Shown: positions 7,923 to 17,841 of the stretch, one piece after another | How the letters are laid out: each line of letters starts with the position of its first letter | Position numbering within the stretch: the first letter of the stretch is position 1 | Source of the DNA: Leptospiraceae bacterium | GTDB lineage: Bacteria; Spirochaetota; Leptospiria; Leptospirales; Leptospiraceae | Length of the DNA stretch: 64,000 bases | Reading direction: 5' to 3' | Assembly (NCBI GenBank): GCA_022402465.1 | Contig: JAKRSH010000017.1 | Span: 1-64,000 of the forward strand | Translations under genes and position numbers: made by a program | The notes under the pieces: generated by a model | Told to the model about the DNA's origin: nothing | The model's input: only the letters and a program-made list of their open reading frames with translations | Databases searched by the model: none

Positions 7923-9479
7923 ATGATATCAAATGTTTTTTACAAGTGGATTTATACTTTATCGAAATCTTTTGATTACTTGTTCCTGAATTTCCAAAGA
8001 AGTAGTTTCTTTGTTTTTGTTGTATTTAAATTTTTTTCAATACCATTGTCTTCTATGCCCATACAAGATCTTGATAACTCAAGGTTTTATAAGTATATTC
8101 AAATCTCCAAAACTATCTACCAAACACAGGTTCCATTCGAGGAAATAATTCAAACAGTAAAAATTAAAGAATCTACCACAAGCTATAAATTGCTAGTTCC
8201 TAAGGCTCTCGAATCAAATTGGAAGCTGAGAAATTTAAAATACCAAATATTAAAATACCCTCATAAATTTTCTGAAATAGATCCTAACCATAATAAAAGA
8301 TTTCAAAAAGGATGTGTTCCTTTGAGAGAAATGATCAATGGTTACAAAAATAATAAGTTGAACGAATTGTATCTTACCTGCATTGCATCAGAATTTCCTG
8401 ATTTAGTTTCTAAGGTTTCCATCGGTCAATCTGTTCAAAAACGGAATATTCCTGCATTGGTGATCAAAATTCCAAAAGTAAAAACAAATGAAAACTCTAA
8501 TTTTGATTCAAATTTGTATAGGGATAAAATATTTATAAATTGTAGTATACATGCTAACGAAATTATCTCTACTGAACATTGCTATGATACTATTCAAACA
8601 TTAGTTTTGTTTGAAGATAAAAATCCAATAATGCAAAATTTAGAAATTTGGATAGTTCCTATCTTAAATCCAGATGGATCTGAATTCTATTGGAACCAAG
8701 ATACTAAGTTGGGAAGAAAGAATGGGAACAAAGTTGATCTAAATCGAAATTTTCCATTTAAATGGAAAAGTGGTTCAAGCAAAGCATCTTCAGGCAATCC
8801 AGAAAGTGCATATTATCGGGGAAAGCATCAAGCCTCAGAACCTGAAGTAGATGCAGTAATTAAATTGTTTCGAAAGCATAAATTTTTATTTTCGATCAGT
8901 TATCATTGTTATGCGAATGCAATTTTAATTCCCTACTCTATTGAAAAAACACAAAATCCTGAACCTAATTTAGTATCGAATCTAGCAAACCAAATGATTC
9001 AATCAGTCTACTCCTACCGCCAAGATAAACCATTTGTAGCTAAGAAAAATCTTTATGAAGTTGATGGAACGGATCAAGATACATTTTTTCATGATTTTGG
9101 AACATATGCATATTTAGTAGAATCATCCCATAGAGTGGAAAATTATAAAAATCTACCTCTGATCTTGGATGGTTTCCGACCTATAATTCAAAATTTACTA
9201 TTCATTGCCAAAGACTCGTGGAAAATTCGATTGAAAATTCAAAATTCAAAAGGAGTTCCCATCATCGCGAAAATATCGAATAATGCTTTTATTTATTTTG
9301 AAGATGAAAAGTTTGAATCTAACTTGGATGGTTTTTATCATCTCTTGGTTCCCAATTCAAATAAAGTAAAAATTCAAATTAGCGCAACAGGTTATGAAGA
9401 CAAAACGATTGAATTATCACCCAGCCAAGATTTTAAACAAGCCTTTATAGTCGAAATGAATCCACATACTATTCCTTAG
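7923..9479 (+). CDS. M14-family zinc carboxypeptidase, exported
   Basis: A secreted metallopeptidase of 518 residues. A hydrophobic signal-like segment (about 28-45) precedes the M14 domain. Zinc ligands are HxxE in IHANE (about 210-213) and the His of SYHCYAN (about 328). The DLNRNFP substrate-binding motif and the catalytic Glu in YLVESSHR (about 399) are present. The last 90 residues look like a carboxypeptidase regulatory beta-sandwich. It probably trims C-terminal residues from peptides in the periplasm or outside the cell. The ATG at 7923 lacks a clear RBS, so the start is uncertain. The 3' end overlaps the permease gene by 11 bp. Confidence 0.88.
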   Translation: MISNVFYKWIYTLSKSFDYLFLNFQRSSFFVFVVFKFFSIPLSSMPIQDLDNSRFYKYIQISKTIYQTQVPFEEIIQTVKIKESTTSYKLLVPKALESNWKLRNLKYQILKYPHKFSEIDPNHNKRFQKGCVPLREMINGYKNNKLNELYLTCIASEFPDLVSKVSIGQSVQKRNIPALVIKIPKVKTNENSNFDSNLYRDKIFINCSIHANEIISTEHCYDTIQTLVLFEDKNPIMQNLEIWIVPILNPDGSEFYWNQDTKLGRKNGNKVDLNRNFPFKWKSGSSKASSGNPESAYYRGKHQASEPEVDAVIKLFRKHKFLFSISYHCYANAILIPYSIEKTQNPEPNLVSNLANQMIQSVYSYRQDKPFVAKKNLYEVDGTDQDTFFHDFGTYAYLVESSHRVENYKNLPLILDGFRPIIQNLLFIAKDSWKIRLKIQNSKGVPIIAKISNNAFIYFEDEKFESNLDGFYHLLVPNSNKVKIQISATGYEDKTIELSPSQDFKQAFIVEMNPHTIP

Positions 9480-10875
9480 CTTGGCGTATGAAATTCTGAG
9501 TGCTCTCTTGGACGTGATGCTTATTCAAAAACTTTTTTCTAAAAATTAAATATACTGGTATAGAAGTCAATAGTATCGACATCCCAGAAAACGCTTCTAG
9601 AGGATTTTGTAAAGCCAAGTAAATGACTAAAAAGATGCAACCTAAAATGTATACAATGGGTGTTACGGGGTAAAATGGGATTTGGTATTTAGATCTATGA
9701 CCTCTTCTCTCAAATATAAATACACTGAAAGCAGTCAAAGCACTGAGAATTAGAATTGCACAAGTGATCATATAGAGCAAAAATTTAAGATCAAAAATAA
9801 TAAATATAGATGCGTACATTGCTTGGAAAACGAGGGAATTGTAAGGAGATTTATAATGACTATGAAGCTTGGATAAAAATGGGAAAAATAAGCCATCTCT
9901 TGCCATAGCAAAATATATTCTTGATCCTCCAATGATTGTGGCTGAAAGAGAGCCAAGGATTACCAAGCAAAAGAAAATAGAAAAATAAAACTTAGCAGGC
10001 TCTCCAAAAACTTGGATGGCTGAGAGAGTTGCAATACCTTCATTCTTTCTAAGTTGTTCTGGGCTTAAGGTTAAAAGAAAAGCTAGATTCACAACTAGAT
10101 AGAGAATTGCAACCAAGCCAGATCCATAAATGATAGTTCTTGAAATATTTTTTTCGGGATCTTTTACTTCTTCCGCAATATATGTAACCATATTCCATCC
10201 AAGGTAAGAGAAAATCACAGGTATGATTGCAATTAAAATAAAGGGAGATTTATCATAAATTTCTGTAAAGTTTGGACTTGGAATAAAAATTTGAAATTGA
10301 TTTAAGTGAGTAAAGATTGCAACAGCTGCAAATATTAAAAGCCCCAAAACTTTAATGAGTGAGAGTATATTCTGAAAAATAGAAGCTCTATGAATTCCAA
10401 AATAGTTGATAATTGTGAAAAGAAAAATTGCTCCAACACCTACAAGACCTGGGTATCCTAGTTTAATATCTAAACCATTTAAAGAATAATAAAAAAAAGT
10501 ATGCTTACTATCATAAGGAAAAATAAAACTTAAATATTCCCCCAGGGCTAAACCTAAGACAGAAATACTTGCAGAAAATGTAATGAGTAGTGAGGCCCAA
10601 CCACTCATGAATGCTACCAGAGGAGAATAGGCTTTCTTTAAATAAATATAATCTCCTCCGGCATAAGGAAAAAAGATAGCAAGCTTTGCAAAAGTAAAAG
10701 CTCCTGCCATAGAAAAAATTGCTCCTAGCATCCAAGTCAATAAAACGAGCCAAGGATTATCTAGGATTCCATAGATAATGCCAGTAGTAATAAAAACTCC
10801 TGAACCAACCATGGAACTAAATAAAATAGAGATAGAATCTTTAAGGTTTAATGAACGTTTAAGGTGGATTTCCAA
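9469..10875 (-). CDS. APC-family amino acid permease
   Basis: An inner-membrane transporter of 468 residues with about 12 hydrophobic segments. The opening SLNLKDSISILFSSMVGSGVFITTG carries the G-S-G-(V/I)-F motif of TM1 in the APC superfamily. Later features such as YLGWNMVTYIAEEVKDPEKN and RDGLFFP fit the family's TM6 and loop signatures. The substrate is probably an amino acid or amine; specificity cannot be read from the sequence. It is followed downstream in the same direction by no gene but a convergent overlap with the carboxypeptidase. Confidence 0.9.
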   Translation of the reverse strand: MEIHLKRSLNLKDSISILFSSMVGSGVFITTGIIYGILDNPWLVLLTWMLGAIFSMAGAFTFAKLAIFFPYAGGDYIYLKKAYSPLVAFMSGWASLLITFSASISVLGLALGEYLSFIFPYDSKHTFFYYSLNGLDIKLGYPGLVGVGAIFLFTIINYFGIHRASIFQNILSLIKVLGLLIFAAVAIFTHLNQFQIFIPSPNFTEIYDKSPFILIAIIPVIFSYLGWNMVTYIAEEVKDPEKNISRTIIYGSGLVAILYLVVNLAFLLTLSPEQLRKNEGIATLSAIQVFGEPAKFYFSIFFCLVILGSLSATIIGGSRIYFAMARDGLFFPFLSKLHSHYKSPYNSLVFQAMYASIFIIFDLKFLLYMITCAILILSALTAFSVFIFERRGHRSKYQIPFYPVTPIVYILGCIFLVIYLALQNPLEAFSGMSILLTSIPVYLIFRKKFLNKHHVQESTQNFIRQAKE

Positions 10876-10906
10876 GATTGCCTACTTTGAGGATTCATAA
10901 AAATGC

Positions 10907-11941
10907 TTATTTTTCTATACTACCAGTTTCTTTTAATTTTTGTTGAACCGGAGTAGATTCTTGGATTGAAAATCCTTTTGAGATTTCTCTTCTTCCTTTC
11001 ATAAGTGAGATAGGTGTGAGGAAGGTGCGGAACCTCATCCAGTCTTTTAAGTTTTCAATTTTTTGCAAATTGTAATGGAAGGGATATTGGTCTGGGTACT
11101 TTTCTCCATCTGGAAAACCCAGAGCAGATTTCGCTCCAATTGAGAAAGTTCGAACATGGTAACTCTTCTCATCTATGGGAAGTGCTAATATATTTTGTCT
11201 GTAGTCTTCTGGGAATCGAAAGTATTCCTCTGCATTAGAAGTGTAAACGAGTCGAATTGGAATATCCATTTCCTTGGCAATTTTCGAAATCAATCTCATT
11301 GTTCCATTGCGTTTAAGGTCGCCTTTTAAAGCACGTATTCTATTATTCAATACAAGTTGCCTCAGATGATTGTAATCATTTATATCAGTGTGAAAGGATT
11401 GAAAACCAAATTTTTTTGTCATAAAATCAAGCTCATTTAATCTAGAGGAAACTCCATAATTCTTATTCATAGCAAGCTGGAAGGCTTTTTTGTATTCTGG
11501 AAGGTCTTTTTCCTTTTTAAAGTCCCTTTCGAAAAGTTCCCATGTTTTAATTTGATTCGAAGGTAACCAAGAATTCTTAAAGCATTCATAATCTGCACAA
11601 TTTCTAATTATTGCAATATGCATTTTATTTATTTTGACAACAACCGGATCAAAATCCATAAGCCAGATAAATTCACTCCGAGTCCAAGCAGCTAAAGTTA
11701 AATTCTGATCCGTCCCAACACCAATATAACCGCCTCCCAAATTTTGAATGTAAGGTTTAAAGAGATCAATTCTTCGCTCATTTGAGATCAGATAGTGATC
11801 TGCTGTTAATTTCGCTTTGACTCCACTTTCTTCAGGGACTTCAGATTGGAAAAGTTTTTGTTGGGAACTTAGTCTATGGTCTATGCTTTGGCAATTTAGA
11901 AGAATACATTTGGTTAATAAAATAAGAAAAAAGAGTCTCAC
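10907..11941 (-). CDS. Predicted lipoprotein of unknown function
   Basis: A protein of 344 residues with an N-terminal hydrophobic segment and lipobox ILLNC. I do not recognise the family. A glycine-rich block (LGGGYIGVGTDQN, about 70-82) followed by hydrophobic strands and Asp (LMDFDPVVV), and later VYTSNAEEYF, recall a Rossmann-like methyltransferase fold, but this is only suggestive. It lies 31 bp upstream of the permease in the same direction and may be cotranscribed with it. Confidence 0.8.
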   Translation of the reverse strand: MRLFFLILLTKCILLNCQSIDHRLSSQQKLFQSEVPEESGVKAKLTADHYLISNERRIDLFKPYIQNLGGGYIGVGTDQNLTLAAWTRSEFIWLMDFDPVVVKINKMHIAIIRNCADYECFKNSWLPSNQIKTWELFERDFKKEKDLPEYKKAFQLAMNKNYGVSSRLNELDFMTKKFGFQSFHTDINDYNHLRQLVLNNRIRALKGDLKRNGTMRLISKIAKEMDIPIRLVYTSNAEEYFRFPEDYRQNILALPIDEKSYHVRTFSIGAKSALGFPDGEKYPDQYPFHYNLQKIENLKDWMRFRTFLTPISLMKGRREISKGFSIQESTPVQQKLKETGSIEK

Positions 11942-12025
11942 AGGCTAAATTGAATATCTGTCATTCCAAAGTTCAATTAAAATATACTATAAGTTTGGTA
12001 TTGAAAGGAAAAAAAAATCATAGTC

Positions 12026-12050
12026 AAATGAATCCTATCTTTATTCATTT
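12026..12050. repeat. 8-bp inverted repeat upstream of the glycosyltransferase
   Basis: AAATGAAT (12026-12033) and ATTCATTT (12043-12050) are perfect inverted copies with a 9-bp spacer, in the gap between two divergent genes and about 30 bp before the start at 12083. It could be an operator half-site pair or a weak RNA hairpin. In such A+T-rich DNA it may also be chance. Confidence 0.35.
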
Positions 12051-12082
12051 AATCCAATTACATTTTTAAGGAAATTGTTTTT

Positions 12083-13762
12083 ATGCAAAGAAACGAATTG
12101 TCTATTTGGGTATTTTTCTTACTTCTAGTTTCGATAATTCGACTATTGATGGCAAATTTTTTGCCTGTACTACCTGATGAGGCTTATTATTGGACCTGGT
12201 CACAGAATTTAGATTTTTCTTATTATGACCAAGGGCCAGGTGTAGCTCTTTGGATCTGGTTCTTTGTTTCCTTGTTCGGAAATTCAATCGTGTCATTAAA
12301 ACTTGCAAGTATAATTACTTCTAGTTTGTCTTTATTTTTCTGTATGCTATCAAGTATAGAACTTCAAACTAGTAAAGTTTCAAGATTTATTTTGTTGCTA
12401 CTTGGAATTTTTATACCAGGTTTCTTTTGGGGTTCACTAGTAATTATGCATGATTCTGTTCTCCTTTTATTTTGGTCTATAGGAATTTATTTCGTGCTTA
12501 GGTATTTGAGAACGAATTCTCTTTTTGATTTTATAATTATCTTTATTTGTTTAGGTTTGGGAACTTTAGCTAAGCATACTATGGTTCTTTTTGCTTTAGC
12601 ATTATTGTTGTTTGCAATTTTTTCTAAAGAACAAAGAAGAATTTTTATACAACCTCGATTTATCTTAGGTATACTAGTTGGTTTCATTGTAATCAGTCCT
12701 ATGATTTATTGGAACCAATTGCATGATTGGGACCAAGTAGAAGCCATCCTTAATTTGAGATCATCTGGAGGTCAACAAAGTGATAGAATTACCACTGCTT
12801 CCTATTTATCTGGCCTACTTTTGACAATTTCCCCCATATTGTGTTTAACTTTATATGGTATTTGTTTTTATTTGATTTTTGCTAAATCTAGCAATAATAA
12901 CCTTAAAGTCAATTTTTTGATATGGATTACTCTACTACCTCTTGTTTTCTTTCTAATACTTTCTTTGAAGAAAGAAATTCAAGCTAATTGGGTCTTTCCT
13001 TCTTTTTTATCGGGAATATTATTAATTTCCTATGGTTGGGATTATAGTGAGAAAAGTCTTTCAGCAAAAACATCAAAAATAATTCATTCAACCATAGGCA
13101 TTGGAATTGGTCTTGCCATTCTCATGAATTCTGCAGTGTTTTTTGGTAAAGAAATTTCAGTAGCATTTCGGGGAAAAATCGAACCTTATTTTACCCCTCA
13201 ATATCGTTTTGCTGGGTATAAAGAAGCAATTCTTGCAATTCAAAAATTCCAAAATGAAAATGCAAAAGACTACGAATTGATCAGCAATAAATACCAGGAC
13301 TCAAGTATCGCAAGTTGGTATCTAGAAGGAAATCCCTATGTTCCTTCAATGAATCTACTCCAAAAAAATCAATTTAGTTATTACCCATCTATTCAAAAAG
13401 GAGGAAATTATTTACTCTTCCATATCCAAGAGAATACATGTGAGAAATCTTTTGTGATATATAAGCCATCACTGGAGTATATGTTTGAAAAAGTGGAACA
13501 ATTTCCCGAACAGGATATTATCCTTGATGGGTATGTAGTGAAAAGATATCAAATTTGGAAGCTCACAAATTTTAAAAAACGATGGGAACCTGTTTTCTTG
13601 GATCTATTGCAAACAACTCTTTTAGATTTATTTCTTCCAACTCTTACTATTCCTAAGGATGGAAAGTTTACACCTGATTCCAAAGACACTATTAAAGGTT
13701 TAGAGATGTTTTATGATTTGTACTTATCTAAAGGAGGAAGCGAAGAATGTTCCGCATATTAA
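12083..13762 (+). CDS. PMT/ArnT-type membrane glycosyltransferase
   Basis: A polytopic membrane protein of 559 residues resembling the GT39/GT83 polyprenyl-phosphate-sugar transferases. The first periplasmic loop has LPDEAYYWTWSQNLDFSYYDQGP, where the Asp-Glu pair is the usual metal/catalytic motif. About ten membrane segments follow, then a soluble C-terminal region of about 170 residues. These enzymes move a sugar from a lipid carrier to lipid A, protein or another envelope acceptor; the acceptor here is unknown. An AAGGA ribosome-binding site precedes the ATG. The 3' end overlaps the next gene by 16 bp. Confidence 0.85.
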   Translation: MQRNELSIWVFFLLLVSIIRLLMANFLPVLPDEAYYWTWSQNLDFSYYDQGPGVALWIWFFVSLFGNSIVSLKLASIITSSLSLFFCMLSSIELQTSKVSRFILLLLGIFIPGFFWGSLVIMHDSVLLLFWSIGIYFVLRYLRTNSLFDFIIIFICLGLGTLAKHTMVLFALALLLFAIFSKEQRRIFIQPRFILGILVGFIVISPMIYWNQLHDWDQVEAILNLRSSGGQQSDRITTASYLSGLLLTISPILCLTLYGICFYLIFAKSSNNNLKVNFLIWITLLPLVFFLILSLKKEIQANWVFPSFLSGILLISYGWDYSEKSLSAKTSKIIHSTIGIGIGLAILMNSAVFFGKEISVAFRGKIEPYFTPQYRFAGYKEAILAIQKFQNENAKDYELISNKYQDSSIASWYLEGNPYVPSMNLLQKNQFSYYPSIQKGGNYLLFHIQENTCEKSFVIYKPSLEYMFEKVEQFPEQDIILDGYVVKRYQIWKLTNFKKRWEPVFLDLLQTTLLDLFLPTLTIPKDGKFTPDSKDTIKGLEMFYDLYLSKGGSEECSAY

Positions 13763-14154
13763 TCCAGTATATTAGTTTAATGTCTTGTCTTCTAATTCTC
13801 AATGCTTGCAATCAGGAGACTCTTCCTGATACTAAGGATCCAATATTATTCCACCAAGTTGCTCTAGAGAAAATTTGCAAAAAAATGGACCAATGCTTTG
13901 TTGGTACCTACCGGAGCCTACCAAAAGAATACACAAATCAAATTTCCCAAAGAAATTGTAGCATTGTATTGGAAGATGAGAGTATTCGAAAGCATATATC
14001 CAATCTACCACAGGAAATCCTTATTAATTCTAAAATCTGCTATGAAAAACTCATTCAATCGGATTGCAAGAAAATCGCAAGTAATGCATTCGGGCTTACA
14101 AGTTGTAACCTTTTAAGAATGAGTTTAGAATCACATTGGAAAAAAATAAAATAG
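13747..14154 (+). CDS. Small predicted lipoprotein
   Basis: A protein of 135 residues with a signal peptide ending in the lipobox ILNAC. A strong Shine-Dalgarno AAGGAGG (13731-13737) lies within the preceding coding sequence and supports the ATG at 13747. The mature part has seven cysteines (for example IC, QCF, NCS, KICYE, DCKK, TSCN), so disulfides are likely in the periplasm. It is probably translated with the glycosyltransferase. The family is not recognised. Confidence 0.85.
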   Translation: MFRILIQYISLMSCLLILNACNQETLPDTKDPILFHQVALEKICKKMDQCFVGTYRSLPKEYTNQISQRNCSIVLEDESIRKHISNLPQEILINSKICYEKLIQSDCKKIASNAFGLTSCNLLRMSLESHWKKIK

Positions 14155-14210
14155 AACGAATTTCCAGGAAAATAAATTTTTGCATGATGATACCAACACT
14201 TAAATTCAAA

Positions 14211-14225
14211 TGAGAATTAGTATCA
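14211..14225 (+). promoter_or_regulatory. Candidate Fur-family operator upstream of sdhC
   Basis: TGAGAATTAGTATCA fits the 7-1-7 Fur/PerR-type palindrome (TGATAAT-N-ATTATCA) at 12 of the 14 arm positions. It lies 166 bp before the sdhC start in a 236-bp gap. Longer matching arms, GATGATAC (14187-14194) and GTATCATC (14220-14227), flank the same region. No convincing -10/-35 pair was placed nearby. Confidence 0.4.
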
Positions 14226-14390
14226 TCTAGTATTCTAAGAATTTTGTTTTTTGAATGATTTCAAAATAATCGATTGATTTATAGAAAAAGTCTAAAAGTC
14301 TAGAGTAGAAAAGGAATCTGATTCTATTTTCTTTGCTATTTCTAAAGCTAACTTTAGTAATAACTCTAAACTATACCAGGAGCTCAATCT

Positions 14391-15077
14391 ATGCATTTCA
14401 CCGGTGGTTATTTAACAACCTCGATCGGAAAGAAATTACTCGTTGCCATTTCAGGTTTACTCATTCTAGGGTTTGTGATTCTACATATGGTTGGAAATCT
14501 TCAAATTTTTTCTGGACCAGAGAAGCTGAATGCTTACGCAAAATTTTTAAAAGACCTAGGCCCTTTACTTTGGCTTGCCCGAATTGGCTTGATAGTCTTT
14601 GCAATTGTTCATATTGTTTTAACAATTCAACTAACTAGAGAAAATAGAAAAGCCCGACCTAATTCTTATGTCTATATGAAAACGGTTCAAGCAAGCTCTG
14701 CTTCTAGATTTATGATTTTGAGTGGTTTAACTATACTTTCTTTTATTATCTATCATTTGCTTCATTTTACTCTAGGTGTAACGAATCCTGAATATGCTCA
14801 ATTGAGTTTTGAATTAAATGGAGAAAGGGTTCATGATGTTTACGCAATGGTAGTAAATGGATTTACCAATCCTATCGTGTCTGGATTTTACATACTTTCT
14901 ATGGGATTGTTATGTTGGCATATTTCTCATGGTGTATCGAGTCTTTTCCAGACCCTAGGAATAACAAATGCTAAAAATAATAAAACAATACAACAAATAG
15001 CAACATCAACGGCAGGCTTAATATTTATAGGAAATATTTCCATTCCCATTACAATACTTGCTGGCATAATAAAATAA
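14391..15077 (+). CDS. sdhC: Succinate dehydrogenase cytochrome b subunit
   Basis: The membrane anchor of a B-type succinate:quinone oxidoreductase, 228 residues with five hydrophobic segments. Histidines suited to bind two haems lie in the helices (for example [23 protein letters not shown] and LCWHISHG). The single large subunit, in place of separate SdhC and SdhD, is the rule in the b558 family. It should pass electrons to menaquinone in the inner membrane. An AGGAG ribosome-binding site precedes the ATG. sdhA follows after 19 bp. Confidence 0.93.
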   Translation: MHFTGGYLTTSIGKKLLVAISGLLILGFVILHMVGNLQIFSGPEKLNAYAKFLKDLGPLLWLARIGLIVFAIVHIVLTIQLTRENRKARPNSYVYMKTVQASSASRFMILSGLTILSFIIYHLLHFTLGVTNPEYAQLSFELNGERVHDVYAMVVNGFTNPIVSGFYILSMGLLCWHISHGVSSLFQTLGITNAKNNKTIQQIATSTAGLIFIGNISIPITILAGIIK

Positions 15078-15096
15078 AACTAAGGAGAAACAAAAA

Positions 15097-17022
15097 ATGA
15101 AATTAGATTCAAAAATTCCCTCAGGTCCTATTGAAAAAAAATGGGATAAACACAAATCCGAAATTAAACTCGTCAATCCAGCGAATAAAAGAAAATACAA
15201 AGTCATAGTAGTTGGTTCTGGATTAGCTGGTTCTTCTTCAGCTGCTACCTTAGCAGAACTAGGTTATAATGTTTCCTGTTTTTGCTTTCAGGACAGTCCT
15301 AGAAGAGCTCATAGTATTGCTGCTCAAGGTGGGATCAATGCTGCAAAGAACTACCAAAATGATGGTGATAGTGTATATCGATTATTCTATGATACTGTAA
15401 AGGGCGGCGATTTTCGATCTAGAGAAGCCAATGTATATCGTCTTGCACAAGTTTCTACGAACATCATTGACCAATGTGTTGCTCAAGGTGTTCCATTTGC
15501 GAGAGAATATGGTGGTAATCTTACCAATAGATCCTTTGGTGGAGCTCAGGTTTCCCGAACATTTTACGCAAAGGGTCAAACAGGGCAACAGCTACTCCTA
15601 GGTGCCTATTCTGCCCTTTCTAGGCAAATCGGTCTTGGAAATGTTAAAATGTATTCCAAAACAGAAATGCTAGAACTTGTAATTGTAGATGGTCATGCAA
15701 AGGGGATAGTTGTTAGAGATTTAGTTACAGGGAAAGTAAGTTCTCATTCGGCAGATGCTGTAATTCTTGCGAGCGGTGGATATGGGAATGTATTCTTTCT
15801 ATCTACGAATGCTATGAATTGCAATGTAACCGCAACCTTTAAGGCTTACAAAAAAGGCGCATTATTTGCTAATCCATGTTATACGCAAATTCATCCTACC
15901 TGCATTCCAGTTTCTGGAGACTATCAATCTAAATTAACTTTGATGTCAGAATCTCTTAGAAATGATGGGAGGGTTTGGGTTCCTAAAAAACAAGGCGATA
16001 CAAGAAATCCAGCTGATATCCCGGAAGAAGAAAGAGACTACTACCTAGAGAGAAAATACCCATCATTTGGTAATCTTGCTCCTAGAGATATATCCTCACG
16101 AGCAGCCAAAGAAGCTTGTGATGCAGGTCACGGTGTCGGTCCAGAAGTCGGAGGACAAAGACTTGGTGTTTATTTAGATTTTAATGATTCTATAAACCGT
16201 TTGGGAGAAGCTACCATTAAAGATAGATATGATAATCTTTTCCAGATGTATGAAAGAATAACTGGTGAGAACCCTTACAAAGAGCCTATGAGAATTTATC
16301 CAGCAGTTCATTATACTATGGGCGGTCTCTGGGTTGATTATAATCTCATGTCAAACATTCCAGGTCTTTTTGTACTTGGGGAAGCGAATTTCTCGGATCA
16401 TGGAGCAAATCGTCTTGGTGCCTCTGCTCTCATGCAGGGTCTAGCGGATGGATATTTTGTGATTCCTTACACTATTGCGGACTATTTTGCTAAAGAGGGT
16501 TATAAGAACATTTCTCCAGAAGCCCAAGAATTCAAAGAAGCTGAGAAGGATGCAAACGACCGTATTCATAAATTCCTAAATATAAATGGAAACAAGACTG
16601 TGGACGAATTCCACAGAGAACTTGGTAAAATTATGTGGGATAAATGTGGTATGGCACGCGACAAAGCTGGATTGAAAGAGGCTCTAAGCAAGATCCCTGA
16701 ATTGAAAGAAGAATTCTGGAAGAATGTTAAGGTTCCTGGTTCTGGTGCTGAGCTGAACCAATCTCTTGAAAAAGCAGGTAGAGTTGCGGACTTTTTAGAA
16801 TTTGGAGAACTAATGTGTTTGGATGCTTATACTAGAGATGAGTCCTGTGGAGGTCATTTTCGAACAGAATACCAAACTCCAGACGGTGAAGCTCTTAGAA
16901 ATGATGATAATTTCTGTCATGTCTCTGCTTGGGAGTACAAAGGTGACGGTAAGGCTCCAGAAGAGCATAGAGAAAAATTAGAATACGAAAATGTGAAGCT
17001 TGCGGTAAGGAGCTATAAATAA
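15097..17022 (+). CDS. sdhA: Succinate dehydrogenase flavoprotein subunit
   Basis: The catalytic subunit that oxidises succinate to fumarate, 641 residues. The FAD-binding dinucleotide motif [12 protein letters not shown] lies at about 37-48. The His of [14 protein letters not shown] is the site of covalent FAD attachment in the family. HPTCIPVSG, the [11 protein letters not shown] block and [17 protein letters not shown] are conserved active-site and FAD elements. The length and sequence match the B-type enzymes of spirochaetes and Bacteroidetes. AAGGAG lies 9 nt upstream. It ends 1 bp into sdhB. Confidence 0.97.
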   Translation: MKLDSKIPSGPIEKKWDKHKSEIKLVNPANKRKYKVIVVGSGLAGSSSAATLAELGYNVSCFCFQDSPRRAHSIAAQGGINAAKNYQNDGDSVYRLFYDTVKGGDFRSREANVYRLAQVSTNIIDQCVAQGVPFAREYGGNLTNRSFGGAQVSRTFYAKGQTGQQLLLGAYSALSRQIGLGNVKMYSKTEMLELVIVDGHAKGIVVRDLVTGKVSSHSADAVILASGGYGNVFFLSTNAMNCNVTATFKAYKKGALFANPCYTQIHPTCIPVSGDYQSKLTLMSESLRNDGRVWVPKKQGDTRNPADIPEEERDYYLERKYPSFGNLAPRDISSRAAKEACDAGHGVGPEVGGQRLGVYLDFNDSINRLGEATIKDRYDNLFQMYERITGENPYKEPMRIYPAVHYTMGGLWVDYNLMSNIPGLFVLGEANFSDHGANRLGASALMQGLADGYFVIPYTIADYFAKEGYKNISPEAQEFKEAEKDANDRIHKFLNINGNKTVDEFHRELGKIMWDKCGMARDKAGLKEALSKIPELKEEFWKNVKVPGSGAELNQSLEKAGRVADFLEFGELMCLDAYTRDESCGGHFRTEYQTPDGEALRNDDNFCHVSAWEYKGDGKAPEEHREKLEYENVKLAVRSYK

Positions 17023-17765
17023 TGTCAGGAAATATGAATTTAACTCTTAAAGTTTGGCGTCAAAAATCTAAAGATGCCAAAGGAGAAATCAAAGAATACA
17101 AGGCAAATAATGTTAATGAGCATATGTCTTTCTTGGAAATGTTAGATGTTGTTAATGATGACCTAACAAGGAAAGGAGAGGATCCAATTGCTTTTGATCA
17201 TGATTGCCGAGAAGGAATCTGTGGCTCATGCAATCTAATGATTAATGGTGTTGCTCATGGTGGACAGAAAGGAACAACTGCTTGCCAGCTTCATATGAGA
17301 AAATTTAAAGATGGAGATACCATCTTTATTGAGCCTTGGAGAGCTAAAGCGTTTCCTGTGATCAAAGATTTGGTAGTTGATAGATCCTCATTTGATCGCA
17401 TCATTCAATCTGGCGGTTTCGTATCTGTCAATACGGGAGGTGCTCCTGATGCAAATGCAATGCCTATTTCTAAAGTTGATGCTGATCTGGCTATGGATGC
17501 GGCAACATGTATTGGTTGCGGAGCCTGCGTTGCTTCCTGCAAAAACGCAAGTGCCATGCTTTTTGTCTCAGCTAAAGTCTCTCACCTTGCCTATCTACCT
17601 CAGGGACAAGTTGAACGCAAGACTCGCGTAAAGAAAATGATTCAAGCTATGGATGCAGAAGGATTTGGAAATTGCACTAACCAATATGAGTGCCAGGCAG
17701 TTTGTCCAAAGGAAATTTCTGTAGAAAACATTACTCGAATGAATAGGGATTATTTATTAGCTTAG
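17022..17765 (+). CDS. sdhB: Succinate dehydrogenase iron-sulfur subunit
   Basis: The electron-transfer subunit between FAD and the quinone site, 247 residues. Cysteine motifs for all three clusters are present: 2Fe-2S (CREGICGSC with a later Cys in GTTAC), 4Fe-4S ([11 protein letters not shown]) and the 3Fe-4S site ([12 protein letters not shown]). The N-terminal ferredoxin-like beta-grasp and C-terminal helical domain have normal lengths. The ATG overlaps the sdhA stop (TAATG), so translation is coupled. A terminator follows. Confidence 0.97.
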   Translation: MSGNMNLTLKVWRQKSKDAKGEIKEYKANNVNEHMSFLEMLDVVNDDLTRKGEDPIAFDHDCREGICGSCNLMINGVAHGGQKGTTACQLHMRKFKDGDTIFIEPWRAKAFPVIKDLVVDRSSFDRIIQSGGFVSVNTGGAPDANAMPISKVDADLAMDAATCIGCGACVASCKNASAMLFVSAKVSHLAYLPQGQVERKTRVKKMIQAMDAEGFGNCTNQYECQAVCPKEISVENITRMNRDYLLA

Positions 17766-17816
17766 GATTATCATGGAATAATCGATTTTAACTTGCTAAT
17801 CAACGATTCTAATAGC

Positions 17817-17841
17817 AGCCAGGTGAAAGCCTGGCTTTTTT
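17817..17841 (+). terminator. Intrinsic terminator after sdhCAB
   Basis: A 7-bp perfect stem (AGCCAGG at 17817-17823 with CCTGGCT at 17830-17836) is followed by six T residues. It ends the sdhCAB operon 50 bp after the sdhB stop and touches the 3' end of the convergent gene. Confidence 0.85.
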
